A stretch of DNA of 64,000 nt from Pseudomonas sp. S04 (GTDB lineage: Bacteria > Pseudomonadota > Gammaproteobacteria > Pseudomonadales > Pseudomonadaceae): the NCBI RefSeq assembly GCF_009834545.1, contig NZ_CP019427.1:4160001-4224000 (forward strand). Direction: 5' to 3'. Made by a program: the position numbers and the translations under genes. The notes below the pieces were generated by a model. The model ran no database searches and was not told where the DNA came from. It saw only the letters and a program-made list of their open reading frames with translations. Positions within the stretch are counted from its first letter, which is position 1; each line of letters opens with the position of its first letter. Of the stretch, positions 23,290-32,347 are shown piece after piece.

Positions 23290-23622
23290 CAGGCCGGCCG
23301 GTAGGCCGCCTCGCCCGCCCTTACCACTCAGGCCGACCGGCAGGTCGCCGTGCTTTTGCTCTTGATCCACCCGCCCCATCGGCAGGCTGAGCGAAGGTGT
23401 CCATCTGGGGGGAGGCGCGTAGCGCCGTGCGGCGTAGCCGCATACATCGAGAGGAGGTGCAGCGAAGCAAACCGGAGGCGATGCCCCCGGATGGATACCG
23501 TAGCGAAGGAACCCCGAGCCTAAGCGAGGGGCCATACGTCAGGGGTAAGAGCCCTTGGTTACTTGGGGCTTTTCCAAGTGACCCGCCGTAAGGGCGGAAC
23601 CCTAAGCAGCCATCACCGCAGC
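23290..23622. repeat. large non-coding repeat block typical of fluorescent pseudomonads
   Basis: It starts with two related units (AGGCCGGCCGGTAGGCCGCC and AGGCCGACCGGCAGGTCGCC) and continues as a dense run of short palindromes, for example GGCGTAGCCG, CCTAAGCGAGG and CCGCCGTAAGGGCGG. I recall near-identical blocks at many places in P. fluorescens genomes, where they are often wrongly annotated as small proteins. No frame shows convincing coding features. Borders are approximate. Confidence 0.65.
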
Positions 23623-23664
23623 AACGGATATGCCCCCCCTATAGCCATCACACCCAATCGACCA

Positions 23665-24339
23665 CTACAAAAATGCCGCAATTCTCTGAGCCGCAGCAGC
23701 CAAATGCTGCTCATGACTAAACCCTGAAACCTTCAGCGGCTTCAAGTCATGATCCGCCGCCGCCAGCCACATCAGCTCGATACTCGGTGACAAGTCATAA
23801 CCCTGCACCGCCTCCCGATGACCCAGGCCATCCCGCTCGCCCTGGATAATCAAGGTTCGGGTTTTCAATCCGGCCAAATGCTCCACTCGCGGCTTCTGCG
23901 GCTTACCCACGGGGTAAAACGGATAGCCCAGGCACACCAACGCATCCGCCCCCAACTCATCCGCCAGCAAACTGGCCATCCGCCCGCCCATGGACTTGCC
24001 ACCAATGGCCAGGGGCCCAGCGACATGACGTCGCACCAGGGCATACACCTCTCGCCAGCACTCGAGCAGCTTCGGCGCCGGATTGGGCGGCCGCCGACCG
24101 CCGTCCAGGCGTCGCTGGGCCATGTAGGGAAACTCGAAACGCAGCACATTGACCCCACGGGCCGCAAGGCGTCCAGCCATGTCGGCCATCCATGCGCTGT
24201 CCATCGGCGCACCCGCTCCATGGGCAAGAATCAGGGTCGCCACGGCCGGCGTCGAGGCGCCATTCCACAACCAGCCCTGCTGACGCACACACTGCGCCCA
24301 TTGATCCCCGTCAATACTGGCCCTGTGCTCTTTGTCCAT
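23665..24339 (-). CDS. Alpha/beta fold hydrolase (KANL3/Tex30-like)
   Basis: Soluble hydrolase of 224 residues. The nucleophile elbow is GKSMGGR (GxSxG). The acid is probably the Asp of QGERDGLG and the histidine that of AADHDLKP, giving a complete Ser-Asp-His triad. The oxyanion region is LILAHGAGAPMDS. This pattern is that of the KANL3/Tex30-like group of alpha/beta hydrolases, whose substrates in bacteria are unknown. The start at 24339 (MDKEHRAS) has GAGG upstream. The gene is divergent from ccoN, and its first codons contain a candidate Anr box, so a start further inside (less RBS support) cannot be excluded. Confidence 0.8.
   Translation of the reverse strand: MDKEHRASIDGDQWAQCVRQQGWLWNGASTPAVATLILAHGAGAPMDSAWMADMAGRLAARGVNVLRFEFPYMAQRRLDGGRRPPNPAPKLLECWREVYALVRRHVAGPLAIGGKSMGGRMASLLADELGADALVCLGYPFYPVGKPQKPRVEHLAGLKTRTLIIQGERDGLGHREAVQGYDLSPSIELMWLAAADHDLKPLKVSGFSHEQHLAAAAQRIAAFL
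24301..24314 (+). promoter_or_regulatory. candidate Anr box for the first ccoNOQP operon
   Basis: TTGATCCCCGTCAA differs from the TTGAT-N4-ATCAA consensus at one base. It lies about 124 bp upstream of ccoN and inside the 5' end of the divergent hydrolase gene. A CATGCT sequence 36 bp downstream of the box start would be the -10 element in a class II arrangement, the same spacing as in the hemN promoter below. Confidence 0.55.
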
Positions 24340-24437
24340 GCTTGCCTCGCTTTTAATCTGCCTATAACTCCAGGCGAAGGGAGCGTTCGTGCCTTGCGCA
24401 GACGCCTTCACTTCGGCTGAACCGTGGATGGGGAACC

Positions 24438-25862
24438 ATGAACACTTCTTTAAGTACCGCCTATAACTACAAGGTGGTCCGCCAATTCGCCATTATGACG
24501 GTGGTATGGGGCATCGTCGGCATGGGGCTCGGGGTTTTTCTCGCGGCTCAATTGGTCTGGCCCGAACTGAACTTCAATTTGCCGTGGACCAGCTTCGGTC
24601 GCCTGCGCCCGCTGCACACCAACGCGGTGATCTTCGCCTTTGGTGGCTGCGCACTGTTTGCCGCCTCGTTCTACTCGGTCCAACGCACTTGCCAGACGCA
24701 ATTGTTCGCGCCAAAAATCGCCGCGTTCACCTTCTGGGGCTGGCAACTGGTGATCCTGCTGGCAGCCATCACCTTGCCGCTGGGCTACACCAGCTCCAAG
24801 GAATACGCCGAGCTGGAATGGCCGATCGACATCCTGATCACCATCGTCTGGGTCGCCTACGCCATCGTGTTCTTCGGCACGCTGATGAAGCGCAAGACCA
24901 AGCACATCTACGTCGGCAACTGGTTCTTCGGCGCGTTCATCATCACCGTGGCCATCCTGCACATCGTCAACAACCTGGAACTGCCGGTCAGCCTGACCAA
25001 GTCCTACTCAGTGTATGCCGGTGCGACCGATGCCATGGTCCAGTGGTGGTACGGCCACAACGCCGTAGGCTTCTTCCTCACTGCCGGTTTCCTGGGGATG
25101 ATGTACTACTTCGTGCCGAAACAGGCCGAGCGCCCTGTGTACTCCTATCGCCTGTCGATCGTGCACTTCTGGGCCCTGATCACCCTGTACATCTGGGCCG
25201 GCCCGCACCACCTGCACTACACCGCGCTGCCGGACTGGGCTCAGTCGCTGGGCATGGTGATGTCGCTGATTCTGCTGGCGCCGAGCTGGGGCGGCATGAT
25301 CAACGGCATGATGACCCTCTCGGGCGCCTGGCATAAGCTGCGCAGCGACCCGATCCTGCGCTTCCTGGTGGTGTCCCTGGCGTTCTACGGCATGTCGACC
25401 TTCGAAGGCCCGATGATGGCGATCAAGACCGTCAACGCCCTCTCCCACTACACCGACTGGACCATCGGCCACGTACACGCCGGCGCCCTCGGCTGGGTAG
25501 CGATGATCTCCATCGGCGCGCTGTACCACATGATCCCGAAAATCTTCGGTCGTACGCAGATGCACAGTGTCGGCCTGATCAACGCGCACTTCTGGCTCGC
25601 CACCATCGGCACCGTGCTCTACATCGCCTCGATGTGGGTCAACGGCATTGCCCAGGGCCTGATGTGGCGTGCCGTCAACGAAGACGGGACCCTGACCTAC
25701 TCCTTCGTGGAAACCCTGGTGGCCAGCCACCCAGGCTTCGTCGTACGCCTGGTCGGCGGGGCGATCTTCCTGAGCGGCATGTTCCTGATGGCCTACAACA
25801 CCTGGCGCACCGTGCGTGAGGCCCAACCAGCCGAAGTCGCCGCCGCGGCGCAGATGGCCTGA
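24438..25862 (+). CDS. ccoN: cbb3-type cytochrome c oxidase subunit I (first operon)
   Basis: Catalytic heme-copper subunit of 474 residues with about twelve membrane helices. It reduces oxygen to water at the heme b3-CuB site and pumps protons. Ligand histidines are visible in [30 protein letters not shown] and [10 protein letters not shown]. Gene order matches what I recall for the Anr-controlled cco2 operon of P. aeruginosa, upstream of a second copy. It begins the first of two complete ccoNOQP operons here; the next gene starts 10 bp after its stop. The protein is very similar to the second copy at 28132, with long identical DNA runs. Confidence 0.97.
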   Translation: MNTSLSTAYNYKVVRQFAIMTVVWGIVGMGLGVFLAAQLVWPELNFNLPWTSFGRLRPLHTNAVIFAFGGCALFAASFYSVQRTCQTQLFAPKIAAFTFWGWQLVILLAAITLPLGYTSSKEYAELEWPIDILITIVWVAYAIVFFGTLMKRKTKHIYVGNWFFGAFIITVAILHIVNNLELPVSLTKSYSVYAGATDAMVQWWYGHNAVGFFLTAGFLGMMYYFVPKQAERPVYSYRLSIVHFWALITLYIWAGPHHLHYTALPDWAQSLGMVMSLILLAPSWGGMINGMMTLSGAWHKLRSDPILRFLVVSLAFYGMSTFEGPMMAIKTVNALSHYTDWTIGHVHAGALGWVAMISIGALYHMIPKIFGRTQMHSVGLINAHFWLATIGTVLYIASMWVNGIAQGLMWRAVNEDGTLTYSFVETLVASHPGFVVRLVGGAIFLSGMFLMAYNTWRTVREAQPAEVAAAAQMA

Positions 25863-25872
25863 GGAGTCCACC

Positions 25873-26481
25873 ATGAAACACGAAACGATTGAAAAAAACG
25901 TCGGCCTGCTGCTATTGCTGATGGTCTTTGCGGTGAGCATCGGCGGTCTGACGCAGATCGTCCCGCTGTTCTTCCAGGACGTCACCAACAAGCCGGTCGA
26001 AGGCATGAAGCCCTACACCGCACTGCAACTGGAAGGTCGAGACATCTACATCCGCGAAGGCTGCGTGCAGTGCCACTCGCAGATGATCCGGCCGTTCCGC
26101 GCCGAGACCGAACGTTATGGCCACTACTCGGTAGCCGGTGAAAGCGTGTGGGACCACCCGTTCCTGTGGGGTTCCAAGCGTACCGGCCCGGACCTGGCAC
26201 GGGTCGGCGGTCGTTACTCCGATGACTGGCACCGCGCCCACCTGTACAACCCGCGCAACGTGGTACCGGAGTCGAAAATGCCGGCCTATCCATGGCTGGT
26301 TACCCAGGCCGTGGACAGCAGCAATACCGAAACCAAGCTCAAGGTGATGCGCACCCTGGGCGTGCCCTACACCGACGAGGACATCGCCGGGTCAGTCGCC
26401 ACGCTCAAGGGCAAGACCGAGATGGACGCCCTGGTCTCCTACCTGCAAGTGCTCGGCACTGCGATCAAGAGCAAGAGGTGA
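25873..26481 (+). CDS. ccoO: cbb3-type cytochrome c oxidase subunit II (first operon)
   Basis: Membrane-anchored monoheme cytochrome c of 202 residues. One N-terminal helix (about residues 10-30) anchors it; the heme site is [13 protein letters not shown] and the axial methionine is likely in ESKMPAYPW. CcoO passes electrons from CcoP to the heme b of CcoN. The ATG at 25873 has GAGGAG at good spacing, which excludes the longer frame from 25816 that overlaps ccoN. It is followed by ccoQ after 3 bp. Confidence 0.96.
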   Translation: MKHETIEKNVGLLLLLMVFAVSIGGLTQIVPLFFQDVTNKPVEGMKPYTALQLEGRDIYIREGCVQCHSQMIRPFRAETERYGHYSVAGESVWDHPFLWGSKRTGPDLARVGGRYSDDWHRAHLYNPRNVVPESKMPAYPWLVTQAVDSSNTETKLKVMRTLGVPYTDEDIAGSVATLKGKTEMDALVSYLQVLGTAIKSKR

Positions 26482-26484
26482 GCC

Positions 26485-26700
26485 ATGCCCTATGAAATAT
26501 TGAGCGTAATCAGCACTGGAATGATCCGCGGCCTGGGCACCGTCGTGGTGTTCGTGGCCTTTATCGGCCTGACCCTGTGGGTGTTCAACAGCAAGCGCAG
26601 CGCGCAATTCGCCGAAGCCCGCCTGCTGCCGTTTGCCGATGAACCCCTGGCCGAAGACGCCAGCACTCAAGAACCCGCAACAAGGAGTACCCGGCCATGA
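26485..26700 (+). CDS. ccoQ: cbb3-type cytochrome oxidase subunit CcoQ (first operon)
   Basis: Small single-helix protein of 71 residues. After a short N-terminus the helix [20 protein letters not shown] is followed by a charged tail with LLPFADE, the conserved feature of CcoQ. CcoQ stabilises the assembled oxidase. The stop overlaps the start of ccoP by four bases, so translation of the two is coupled. The tail is ten residues longer than in the second operon's copy. Confidence 0.92.
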   Translation: MPYEILSVISTGMIRGLGTVVVFVAFIGLTLWVFNSKRSAQFAEARLLPFADEPLAEDASTQEPATRSTRP

Positions 26701-27650
26701 CCACCTTCTGGAGTACGTGGATCTGCGTACTGACCATCGGCAGCCTGATCGGCCTGACCTGGCTGCTGGTAGGCACCCGCAAGGGTGAGACCAAGGGCAG
26801 TGTCGACCAGACCATGGGCCATGCCTTCGACGGCATCGAGGAATATGACAACCCGCTGCCCCAGTGGTGGTTCCTGCTGTTCGCCGGGACCCTGGTGTTT
26901 GCCGTGGGCTACCTGATCCTCTACCCGGGCCTGGGTAACTGGAAAGGCATCCTGCCGGGCTATCAGGACGGCTGGACCCAGACCAAGGAATGGGACAAGG
27001 AAATGGCCAAGGCCGACGCCAAGTTCGGGCCGATCTTCGCCAAATTTGCAGCCATGCCCGTGGAAGAAGTAGCCAAGGACCCACAAGCACTGAAGATGGG
27101 CGGACGCCTGTTCGCCTCCAACTGCTCGGTGTGCCACGGCTCGGATGCCAAGGGTGCCTTCGGCTTCCCCAACCTGGCGGACAGCGACTGGCGCTGGGGC
27201 GGTAGCGCGGAGGCGATCAAGACCACCATCATGGGTGGGCGGATGGCGGCGATGCCGGCCTGGGGTGAAGTCCTGGGCGATGCCGGGGTGAAAAACGTTG
27301 CCGCCTATGTACGCCACGAACTCGCCGGCCTGCCGTTGCCAGAGGACAGCGGTGCCGACCTGGTCGCCGGACAGCAAGCGTACAGCACCACCTGCGTAGC
27401 CTGTCACGGCGCCAATGGCCAGGGCATGGAACTGATGGGCGCGCCAAACCTGACGCACCCGGCGGCGTTCATCTACGGCACTAGCCTGGCCCAGTTGCAG
27501 CAGACCATTCGCCATGGTCGCCAGGGTCACATGCCGGCGCAGAACGAACTGCTCGGCAATGACAAAGTGCAATTGCTGGCAGCGTACGTCTACAGCCTCT
27601 CCCACGGTGCCAGCGCTCAGCCGCTGCAGGCAGAGGGTAAAAGCGAATAA
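26697..27650 (+). CDS. ccoP: cbb3-type cytochrome c oxidase subunit III, diheme (first operon)
   Basis: Diheme cytochrome c of 317 residues. Two N-terminal hydrophobic segments (about residues 5-25 and 55-80) anchor it and two cytochrome c domains face the periplasm. Heme sites are [12 protein letters not shown] and [12 protein letters not shown]. It receives electrons from soluble cytochrome c and passes them to CcoO. Last gene of the first operon; an imperfect hairpin follows about 15 bp after the stop. Compared with the second copy it lacks eleven or so residues after the KGILPGY segment. Confidence 0.96.
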   Translation: MTTFWSTWICVLTIGSLIGLTWLLVGTRKGETKGSVDQTMGHAFDGIEEYDNPLPQWWFLLFAGTLVFAVGYLILYPGLGNWKGILPGYQDGWTQTKEWDKEMAKADAKFGPIFAKFAAMPVEEVAKDPQALKMGGRLFASNCSVCHGSDAKGAFGFPNLADSDWRWGGSAEAIKTTIMGGRMAAMPAWGEVLGDAGVKNVAAYVRHELAGLPLPEDSGADLVAGQQAYSTTCVACHGANGQGMELMGAPNLTHPAAFIYGTSLAQLQQTIRHGRQGHMPAQNELLGNDKVQLLAAYVYSLSHGASAQPLQAEGKSE

Positions 27651-28131
27651 CTCGCAACCGCATTACTGTCGCACCTTCCTGGTGCGGCAGTTCCCTACCT
27701 CTTTGCGACGCATTGTCGCACCCCAAAAAGGTCTGCCTTTGCGTCCGGCAGATTCACGTCTAAGCTTGCTGCCAAGCGGACTGGCAAAGGCCGGTCACAG
27801 GTCAACCGTAAAGGATGGGTTCGACGATTCGGTTCGATGACAGGCCGCAAAGGCCGGTAGACACCGGCTGTCGTCCAAGTTGCCGTCTGTCACCTGCACG
27901 CCTCGTTTGAACACACCCCGTTACAACTGACCCGACCCCCTCGCCCTTTTCCCCTGCCGGGACATTTTCCCCCTGGGCAAATTTGTCCCTACGCGGCGCA
28001 TGGAAAGGCCGCAGAATCAGCTTTTGAAAGCATTGACGCAGGTCATGGCGCGTTGCAATGACCCCCCGCTTTCTCCATACTTGCGGCCGATTTTTATCCC
28101 TAATAAAACACCCAAACCGTGGAACCTTAGA
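27651..28131. other. 481-bp gap between the two cco operons
   Basis: A ten-base hairpin (CTGTCGCACC 27666-27675 with GGTGCGGCAG 27681-27690, one G-T pair) may terminate the first operon, although no T run follows. The rest has no convincing gene. TTGACGCAGGTCAT at 28033-28046 is an imperfect Anr-like palindrome 86 bp before the second ccoN; it misses consensus bases in both halves, and CATACT 30 bp further could be a -10 element. The second operon is expected to be less oxygen-regulated, as in P. aeruginosa cco1. Confidence 0.5.
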
Positions 28132-29574
28132 ATGAGCACAGCAATCAGTCCGACTGCTTATAACTATAAGGTAGTCCGCCAGTTCGCCATCATGACGGTG
28201 GTCTGGGGGATCCTTGGCATGGGGCTCGGTGTCTTCATCGCCTCGCAACTGGTCTGGCCGGAGTTGAACTTCGGTCTGCCGTGGACGAGCTTTGGACGCC
28301 TGCGCCCACTGCACACCAACCTGGTGATCTTCGCCTTCGGTGGTTGTGCATTGTTTGCCACTTCTTATTACGTCGTGCAGCGAACCTGCCAAACGCGACT
28401 GATTTCCGACAGTCTCGCGGCCTTCACCTTCTGGGGTTGGCAAGCGGTGATCGTCGGCGCGATTGTTACCTTGCCGCTGGGTTACACCACCACCAAGGAA
28501 TACGCGGAACTGGAATGGCCTCTGGCTATCCTGCTGGCTATCGTCTGGGTCACCTACGGTCTGGTGTTCTTCGGCACCATCACCAAGCGCAAGACCAAGC
28601 ACATCTACGTCGGTAACTGGTTCTACGGTGCCTTCATCGTTGTGACGGCGATGCTGCACATCGTCAACCACGCCTCCCTGCCGGTCAGTTTCTTCAAGTC
28701 CTACTCGGCCTACGCCGGTGCGACCGACGCCATGATCCAGTGGTGGTACGGCCACAACGCGGTAGGTTTCTTCCTGACCACCGGCTTCCTGGGGATGATG
28801 TACTACTTCGTGCCGAAGCAGGCCGAGCGTCCGATCTACTCGTATCGCCTGTCGATCGTGCACTTCTGGGCCCTGATCACCCTGTACATCTGGGCCGGTC
28901 CGCACCACCTGCACTACACCGCACTGCCGGACTGGGCTCAGTCCCTGGGCATGGCGATGTCGATCATCCTGCTGGCTCCAAGCTGGGGCGGCATGATCAA
29001 CGGCATGATGACCCTGTCGGGCGCCTGGCATAAGCTGCGCACCGACCCGATCCTGCGCTTCCTGGTGGTCTCCCTGGCGTTCTACGGCATGTCGACCTTC
29101 GAAGGCCCGATGATGGCCATCAAGACCGTCAACTCGCTGTCGCACTACACCGACTGGACCATCGGCCACGTACACGCCGGTGCCTTGGGCTGGGTAGCGA
29201 TGATCTCGATCGGCGCGATCTACCACATGATCCCGAAACTGTTCGGTCGTGCGCAGATGCACAGCACTGGCCTGATCAACACCCACTTCTGGCTCGCGAC
29301 CATCGGTACCGTGCTCTACATCGCTTCGATGTGGGTCAACGGCATCACCCAGGGCCTGATGTGGCGTGCAATCAACGACGACGGCACCCTGACCTACTCG
29401 TTCGTTGAAGCGCTGCAAGCCAGCCACCCGGGCTTTATCGTTCGTGCCCTGGGCGGTGCATTCTTCGCCTCCGGCATGCTGTTCATGGCCTACAACGTAT
29501 TCCGTACCGTACGCGCCTCGAACCCGGCAGAAGCCAAAGCCGCCGAACAGATTGCTGTAGTTGGAGCTCACTGA
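28132..29574 (+). CDS. ccoN: cbb3-type cytochrome c oxidase subunit I (second operon)
   Basis: Catalytic subunit of 480 residues, six longer than the first copy, with the same ligand histidines ([40 protein letters not shown]). The start at 28132 ([15 protein letters not shown]) aligns with the first copy; the open frame continues upstream to 28000 but those 44 residues are not part of the family. The position corresponds to the constitutive cco1 operon of P. aeruginosa. The stop and the ccoO start overlap as TGATG. Several long DNA runs are identical to the first operon, for instance 56 bases at 28843-28898. Confidence 0.97.
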   Translation: MSTAISPTAYNYKVVRQFAIMTVVWGILGMGLGVFIASQLVWPELNFGLPWTSFGRLRPLHTNLVIFAFGGCALFATSYYVVQRTCQTRLISDSLAAFTFWGWQAVIVGAIVTLPLGYTTTKEYAELEWPLAILLAIVWVTYGLVFFGTITKRKTKHIYVGNWFYGAFIVVTAMLHIVNHASLPVSFFKSYSAYAGATDAMIQWWYGHNAVGFFLTTGFLGMMYYFVPKQAERPIYSYRLSIVHFWALITLYIWAGPHHLHYTALPDWAQSLGMAMSIILLAPSWGGMINGMMTLSGAWHKLRTDPILRFLVVSLAFYGMSTFEGPMMAIKTVNSLSHYTDWTIGHVHAGALGWVAMISIGAIYHMIPKLFGRAQMHSTGLINTHFWLATIGTVLYIASMWVNGITQGLMWRAINDDGTLTYSFVEALQASHPGFIVRALGGAFFASGMLFMAYNVFRTVRASNPAEAKAAEQIAVVGAH

Positions 29575-30182
29575 TGAAGCATGAAGCAGTCGAGAAGAAT
29601 ATTGGCCTGCTGGCCTTCTTCATGGTCATCGCCGTCAGCATCGGCGGCCTGACCCAGATCGTCCCGCTGTTTTTCCAGGATGTCACCAACAAGCCGGTCG
29701 AAGGCATGAAGCCACGTACCGCCCTTGAACTGGAAGGCCGCGACGTCTACATCGCCAACGGTTGTGTCGGCTGCCACTCGCAGATGATCCGTCCGTTTCG
29801 CGCTGAAACCGAACGTTATGGCCACTACTCGGTAGCCGGTGAAAGCGTCTGGGACCACCCCTTCCTGTGGGGTTCCAAGCGTACCGGTCCGGACCTGGCC
29901 CGCGTCGGCGGTCGTTACTCCGATGACTGGCAGCGTGCGCACTTGTACAACCCGCGCAACGTGGTGCCCGAGTCGAAAATGCCGGCCTACCCGTTCCTCG
30001 TGGAAAACAAGCTCGACGGCAAGGACACCGCGAAGAAAATGGAAGTCTTGCGCACGCTCGGCGTCCCTTACACCGACGAAGACATCGCCGGCGCCAAGGA
30101 TGCTGTGAAGGGCAAAACCGAAATGGACGCGCTGGTGGCCTATCTGCAAGGCCTGGGCACCATCATCAAAAGCAAACGGTGA
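29574..30182 (+). CDS. ccoO: cbb3-type cytochrome c oxidase subunit II (second operon)
   Basis: Monoheme cytochrome c of 202 residues, the same length as the first copy. The heme site is [13 protein letters not shown], differing from the first copy by Gly for Gln between the cysteines. N-terminal membrane anchor [16 protein letters not shown]. Translation is coupled to ccoN by an overlapping stop and start codon. The main difference from the first copy is around residues 140-160, before the shared [15 protein letters not shown] segment. Confidence 0.96.
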   Translation: MKHEAVEKNIGLLAFFMVIAVSIGGLTQIVPLFFQDVTNKPVEGMKPRTALELEGRDVYIANGCVGCHSQMIRPFRAETERYGHYSVAGESVWDHPFLWGSKRTGPDLARVGGRYSDDWQRAHLYNPRNVVPESKMPAYPFLVENKLDGKDTAKKMEVLRTLGVPYTDEDIAGAKDAVKGKTEMDALVAYLQGLGTIIKSKR

Positions 30183-30187
30183 TTTAG

Positions 30188-30373
30188 ATGGATATCGGGA
30201 TGATTCGTGGCCTGGGCACCGTTGTCGTGATGGTTGCCTTTATCGGTCTGGCCTTGTGGGTGTTCAGCCCCAAGCGCAAGTCCGAGTTTGAAGACGCGAC
30301 CTTGCTGCCTTTCGCGGATGATCCCGAAGCCATCAAGCACGTCGAGCAAGCTTCTAGGAGTAACAAAGAATGA
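30188..30373 (+). CDS. ccoQ: cbb3-type cytochrome oxidase subunit CcoQ (second operon)
   Basis: Single-helix subunit of 61 residues ([20 protein letters not shown]), with the conserved ATLLPFADD after the helix. It is shorter at both ends than the first copy. It overlaps the ccoP start by four bases. Its role is to stabilise the oxidase complex. Confidence 0.92.
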   Translation: MDIGMIRGLGTVVVMVAFIGLALWVFSPKRKSEFEDATLLPFADDPEAIKHVEQASRSNKE

Positions 30374-31347
30374 CTACGTTCTGGAGTCTGTACGTCACAG
30401 TCCTCAGTCTGGGTACCATCTTCGCCCTGACCTGGCTGCTGCTGTCGACCCGCAAGGGCCAGCGCAGCGAGCAGACAGATGAGACGGTTGGCCACTCCTT
30501 CGACGGGATCGAGGAGTACGACAACCCGCTGCCGAAATGGTGGTTCATGCTGTTCGTCGGCACCATCGTCTTCGCCCTGGGTTATCTGGTGCTGTACCCG
30601 GGCCTGGGCAACTGGAAAGGCCTGCTGCCGGGTTACAGCTACCTCGATAACGAGAAGCAGACCCCGTTCGCCAACGGCCAGTCCGGCTGGACCGGCGTTC
30701 ACGAGTGGGAAAAGGAAATGGCCAAGTCGGACGCCAAGTTCGGTCCGATCTTCGCCAAGTTCGCTGCCATGCCGATCGAAGAGGTCGCCAAGGACCCACA
30801 AGCCCTGAAGATGGGTGGCCGCCTGTTCGCCTCCAACTGCTCGGTTTGCCACGGCTCCGACGCCAAGGGTGCTTATGGCTTCCCGAACCTGACCGACGCC
30901 GACTGGCGCTGGGGCGGTTCGCCAGCAGAAATCAAGGCCACCATCCTCGGCGGTCGTCACGCCGTGATGCCAGCCTGGGCTGAAGTGATCGGTGAACAAG
31001 GCGTCAGCGACGTTGCGGCATTTGTCCTGACCAACCTCGATGGCCGCAAACTGCCAGAAGGCAGCAAAGCCGACCCGGTTGCTGGCCAGAAGCTGTTCGC
31101 CGCCAACTGCGTGGCCTGCCACGGCCCAGCGGGCAAAGGCACGCCAGCAATGGGTGCACCTGACCTGACTCACCCGGGCGCGTTCATCTACGGCTCGAGC
31201 TTTGCTCAACTGCAGCAGACCATCCGTTACGGCCGTCAGGGCCAGATGCCTGCGCAAGAGCAAATGCAGGGTAACGACAAGGTTCACCTGCTGGCCGCTT
31301 ACGTCTACAGCCTGTCGCACGGCGAGAAGGCAGCGGACGCCGAGTAA
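30370..31347 (+). CDS. ccoP: cbb3-type cytochrome c oxidase subunit III, diheme (second operon)
   Basis: Diheme cytochrome c of 325 residues with heme sites [12 protein letters not shown] and [12 protein letters not shown]. Compared with the first copy it has an insertion after [10 protein letters not shown] (about residues 80-92). Two N-terminal membrane segments are as in the first copy. A very strong terminator follows 22 bp after the stop, closing the second operon. Confidence 0.96.
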   Translation: MTTFWSLYVTVLSLGTIFALTWLLLSTRKGQRSEQTDETVGHSFDGIEEYDNPLPKWWFMLFVGTIVFALGYLVLYPGLGNWKGLLPGYSYLDNEKQTPFANGQSGWTGVHEWEKEMAKSDAKFGPIFAKFAAMPIEEVAKDPQALKMGGRLFASNCSVCHGSDAKGAYGFPNLTDADWRWGGSPAEIKATILGGRHAVMPAWAEVIGEQGVSDVAAFVLTNLDGRKLPEGSKADPVAGQKLFAANCVACHGPAGKGTPAMGAPDLTHPGAFIYGSSFAQLQQTIRYGRQGQMPAQEQMQGNDKVHLLAAYVYSLSHGEKAADAE

Positions 31348-31369
31348 GGCAAACGCTTGAAGTAACAAG

Positions 31370-31405
31370 AAACGGCCCCGCCAATGAGAATTGGCGGGGC
31401 CGTTT
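31370..31405 (+). terminator. terminator of the second ccoNOQP operon
   Basis: AAACGGCCCCGCCAA and TTGGCGGGGCCGTTT form a perfect fifteen-base stem with a six-base loop. The T run is short (TTTG), yet the stem is strong and symmetrical, so it can act in both directions. Confidence 0.85.
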
Positions 31406-31416
31406 GCATTTCCCGG

Positions 31417-31692
31417 TTAGTTGAATACGCGGACAACTTCATCGATCTGGTTAACGACTGTTTCAAGCAACGGTATTACCCGGGCCGCACATCACGCCCC
31501 CCCATTCACCCTCGAACACCAATTCAATATAAAAACTTTCACCACCCTGATTAAAGACAACAACTCCGTTAATCAATAACGGCATCCACACTATTGCCAT
31601 CGGCGAACGTTCCCCCAAGGCTGCTGCGGACCAGAAGCACCTATCATAGGCTGGGGAGCGTTTTTACAAACATCATGCACTACAAATTTCAC
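31417..31692 (-). pseudogene. low-GC small coding remnant, apparently frameshifted
   Basis: Three minus-strand segments read like protein, though no single frame joins them. First, a GTG-started frame 31692-31591 gives 33 residues with HDVCKNAPQPMIGASGPQQ and ends in RRWQ. Second, an ATG frame 31600-31463 gives 45 residues (MAIVWMPLLINGVVVFNQGG... ending CGPGNTVA) and overlaps the first by ten bases. Third, 31491-31417 reads AARVIPLLETVVNQIDEVV and ends RVFN. The parts may be a gene of about 95 residues broken by two frameshifts, one near a run of seven G, or two small overlapping genes. I do not recognise the family. The region is visibly richer in A and T than its neighbours. Confidence 0.35.
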
Positions 31693-31835
31693 GCCTTGAA
31701 ATCAACAAGCAATAGATCAGGTTCGCGCCAACTGATAACTTCTCACTCAGCTTGATCAATGGCTAAATAATCATATTCCAGCCACTACGATCAACGCTGA
31801 CAAAACAGTGGGCCAACAAACAAGGAAGTTATGAC

Positions 31836-32042
31836 ATGAGCAAAAACAACACCACGGATAACGAACCCAACAACACCGAACAAACGATCAATTGCGAGAT
31901 TCGTCCTCCAAAGGGAGCGACTAAGACTAACAAAACCGATACCCAAAAGCGCCGAGTACGCTCCGCGGACATTGAAAGCGCCGCTGATAAAAAACGCGGT
32001 ACCGGTGGGCTGGATTCTCTCGGAGGCGGTAACCTTCCTTGA
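31836..32042 (+). CDS. Small hydrophilic basic protein, unknown
   Basis: Protein of 68 residues (MSKNNTTDNEPNNTEQ...). It is rich in Asn, Thr, Lys and Arg, with no membrane segment, signal peptide or cysteine pattern (one Cys only), and ends in a glycine-rich DSLGGGNLP. It looks disordered. AAGGAAG seven bases before the ATG is a good ribosome site, which is the main reason to believe the gene is real. Codon use is less GC-biased than that of the flanking cco genes, which suggests a recent arrival. The overlapping minus-strand frame (31791-32126) is judged to be a shadow. I cannot assign a function. Confidence 0.5.
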   Translation: MSKNNTTDNEPNNTEQTINCEIRPPKGATKTNKTDTQKRRVRSADIESAADKKRGTGGLDSLGGGNLP

Positions 32043-32347
32043 CGCCAGCGCATCATCGGAGTGAACTACACAGGTAACCGGTGTGCTGCGCCAACCCGCC
32101 GCACACCCCTCCCCGAGCCAAATCATGTGCAGGCAGCCAAGGAAAAAGGGGAATCGGCTAGAGTCAATTGACCTGCATCATGATTTGTTACATTTGCTAC
32201 ACCATCCTTCCATTTTCCCCAACGCGACCAAAGGTCGCACCCTTGCGCTAGAGCTTCAGGCGTATCATTGCGCCACTGCAACAGCCTTTTTGACCGCGGT
32301 CGGCACGTACTGACCGAGGCATTTTTCCACTGCCGTGGGATGCAATG
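32043..32347. other. 305-bp gap ahead of ccoG
   Basis: No gene is supported here. The part near 32150-32210 should be the ccoG promoter with a candidate Anr box. The open frame on the minus strand across this gap (32127-32371) overlaps the ccoG start and lacks a ribosome site. Confidence 0.5.
32168..32181 (+). promoter_or_regulatory. candidate Anr box for ccoGHIS
   Basis: TTGACCTGCATCAT keeps the TTGA and ATCA cores of TTGAT-N4-ATCAA and deviates at the fifth and fourteenth bases. CATCCT at 32203-32208 stands at the distance of a class II -10 element. It lies 167 bp before ccoG. Confidence 0.45.

Noticed and set aside
23397..23591. 64-residue open frame in the repeat block
   Set aside because: Part of a multicopy palindrome-rich repeat that is often over-annotated; no ribosome site or codon signal.
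27800..27850. GGTTCGA-type motifs as a tRNA gene in the gap between cco operons
   Set aside because: No acceptor stem or anticodon arm can be drawn around them.
27802..29571. 589-residue minus-strand open frame
   Set aside because: Antisense to the second ccoN; a similar shadow appears opposite the first ccoN, as expected from their similarity.
31791..32126. 111-residue minus-strand frame across the small basic gene
   Set aside because: No ribosome site, while the plus-strand gene has a good one; composition fits a shadow.
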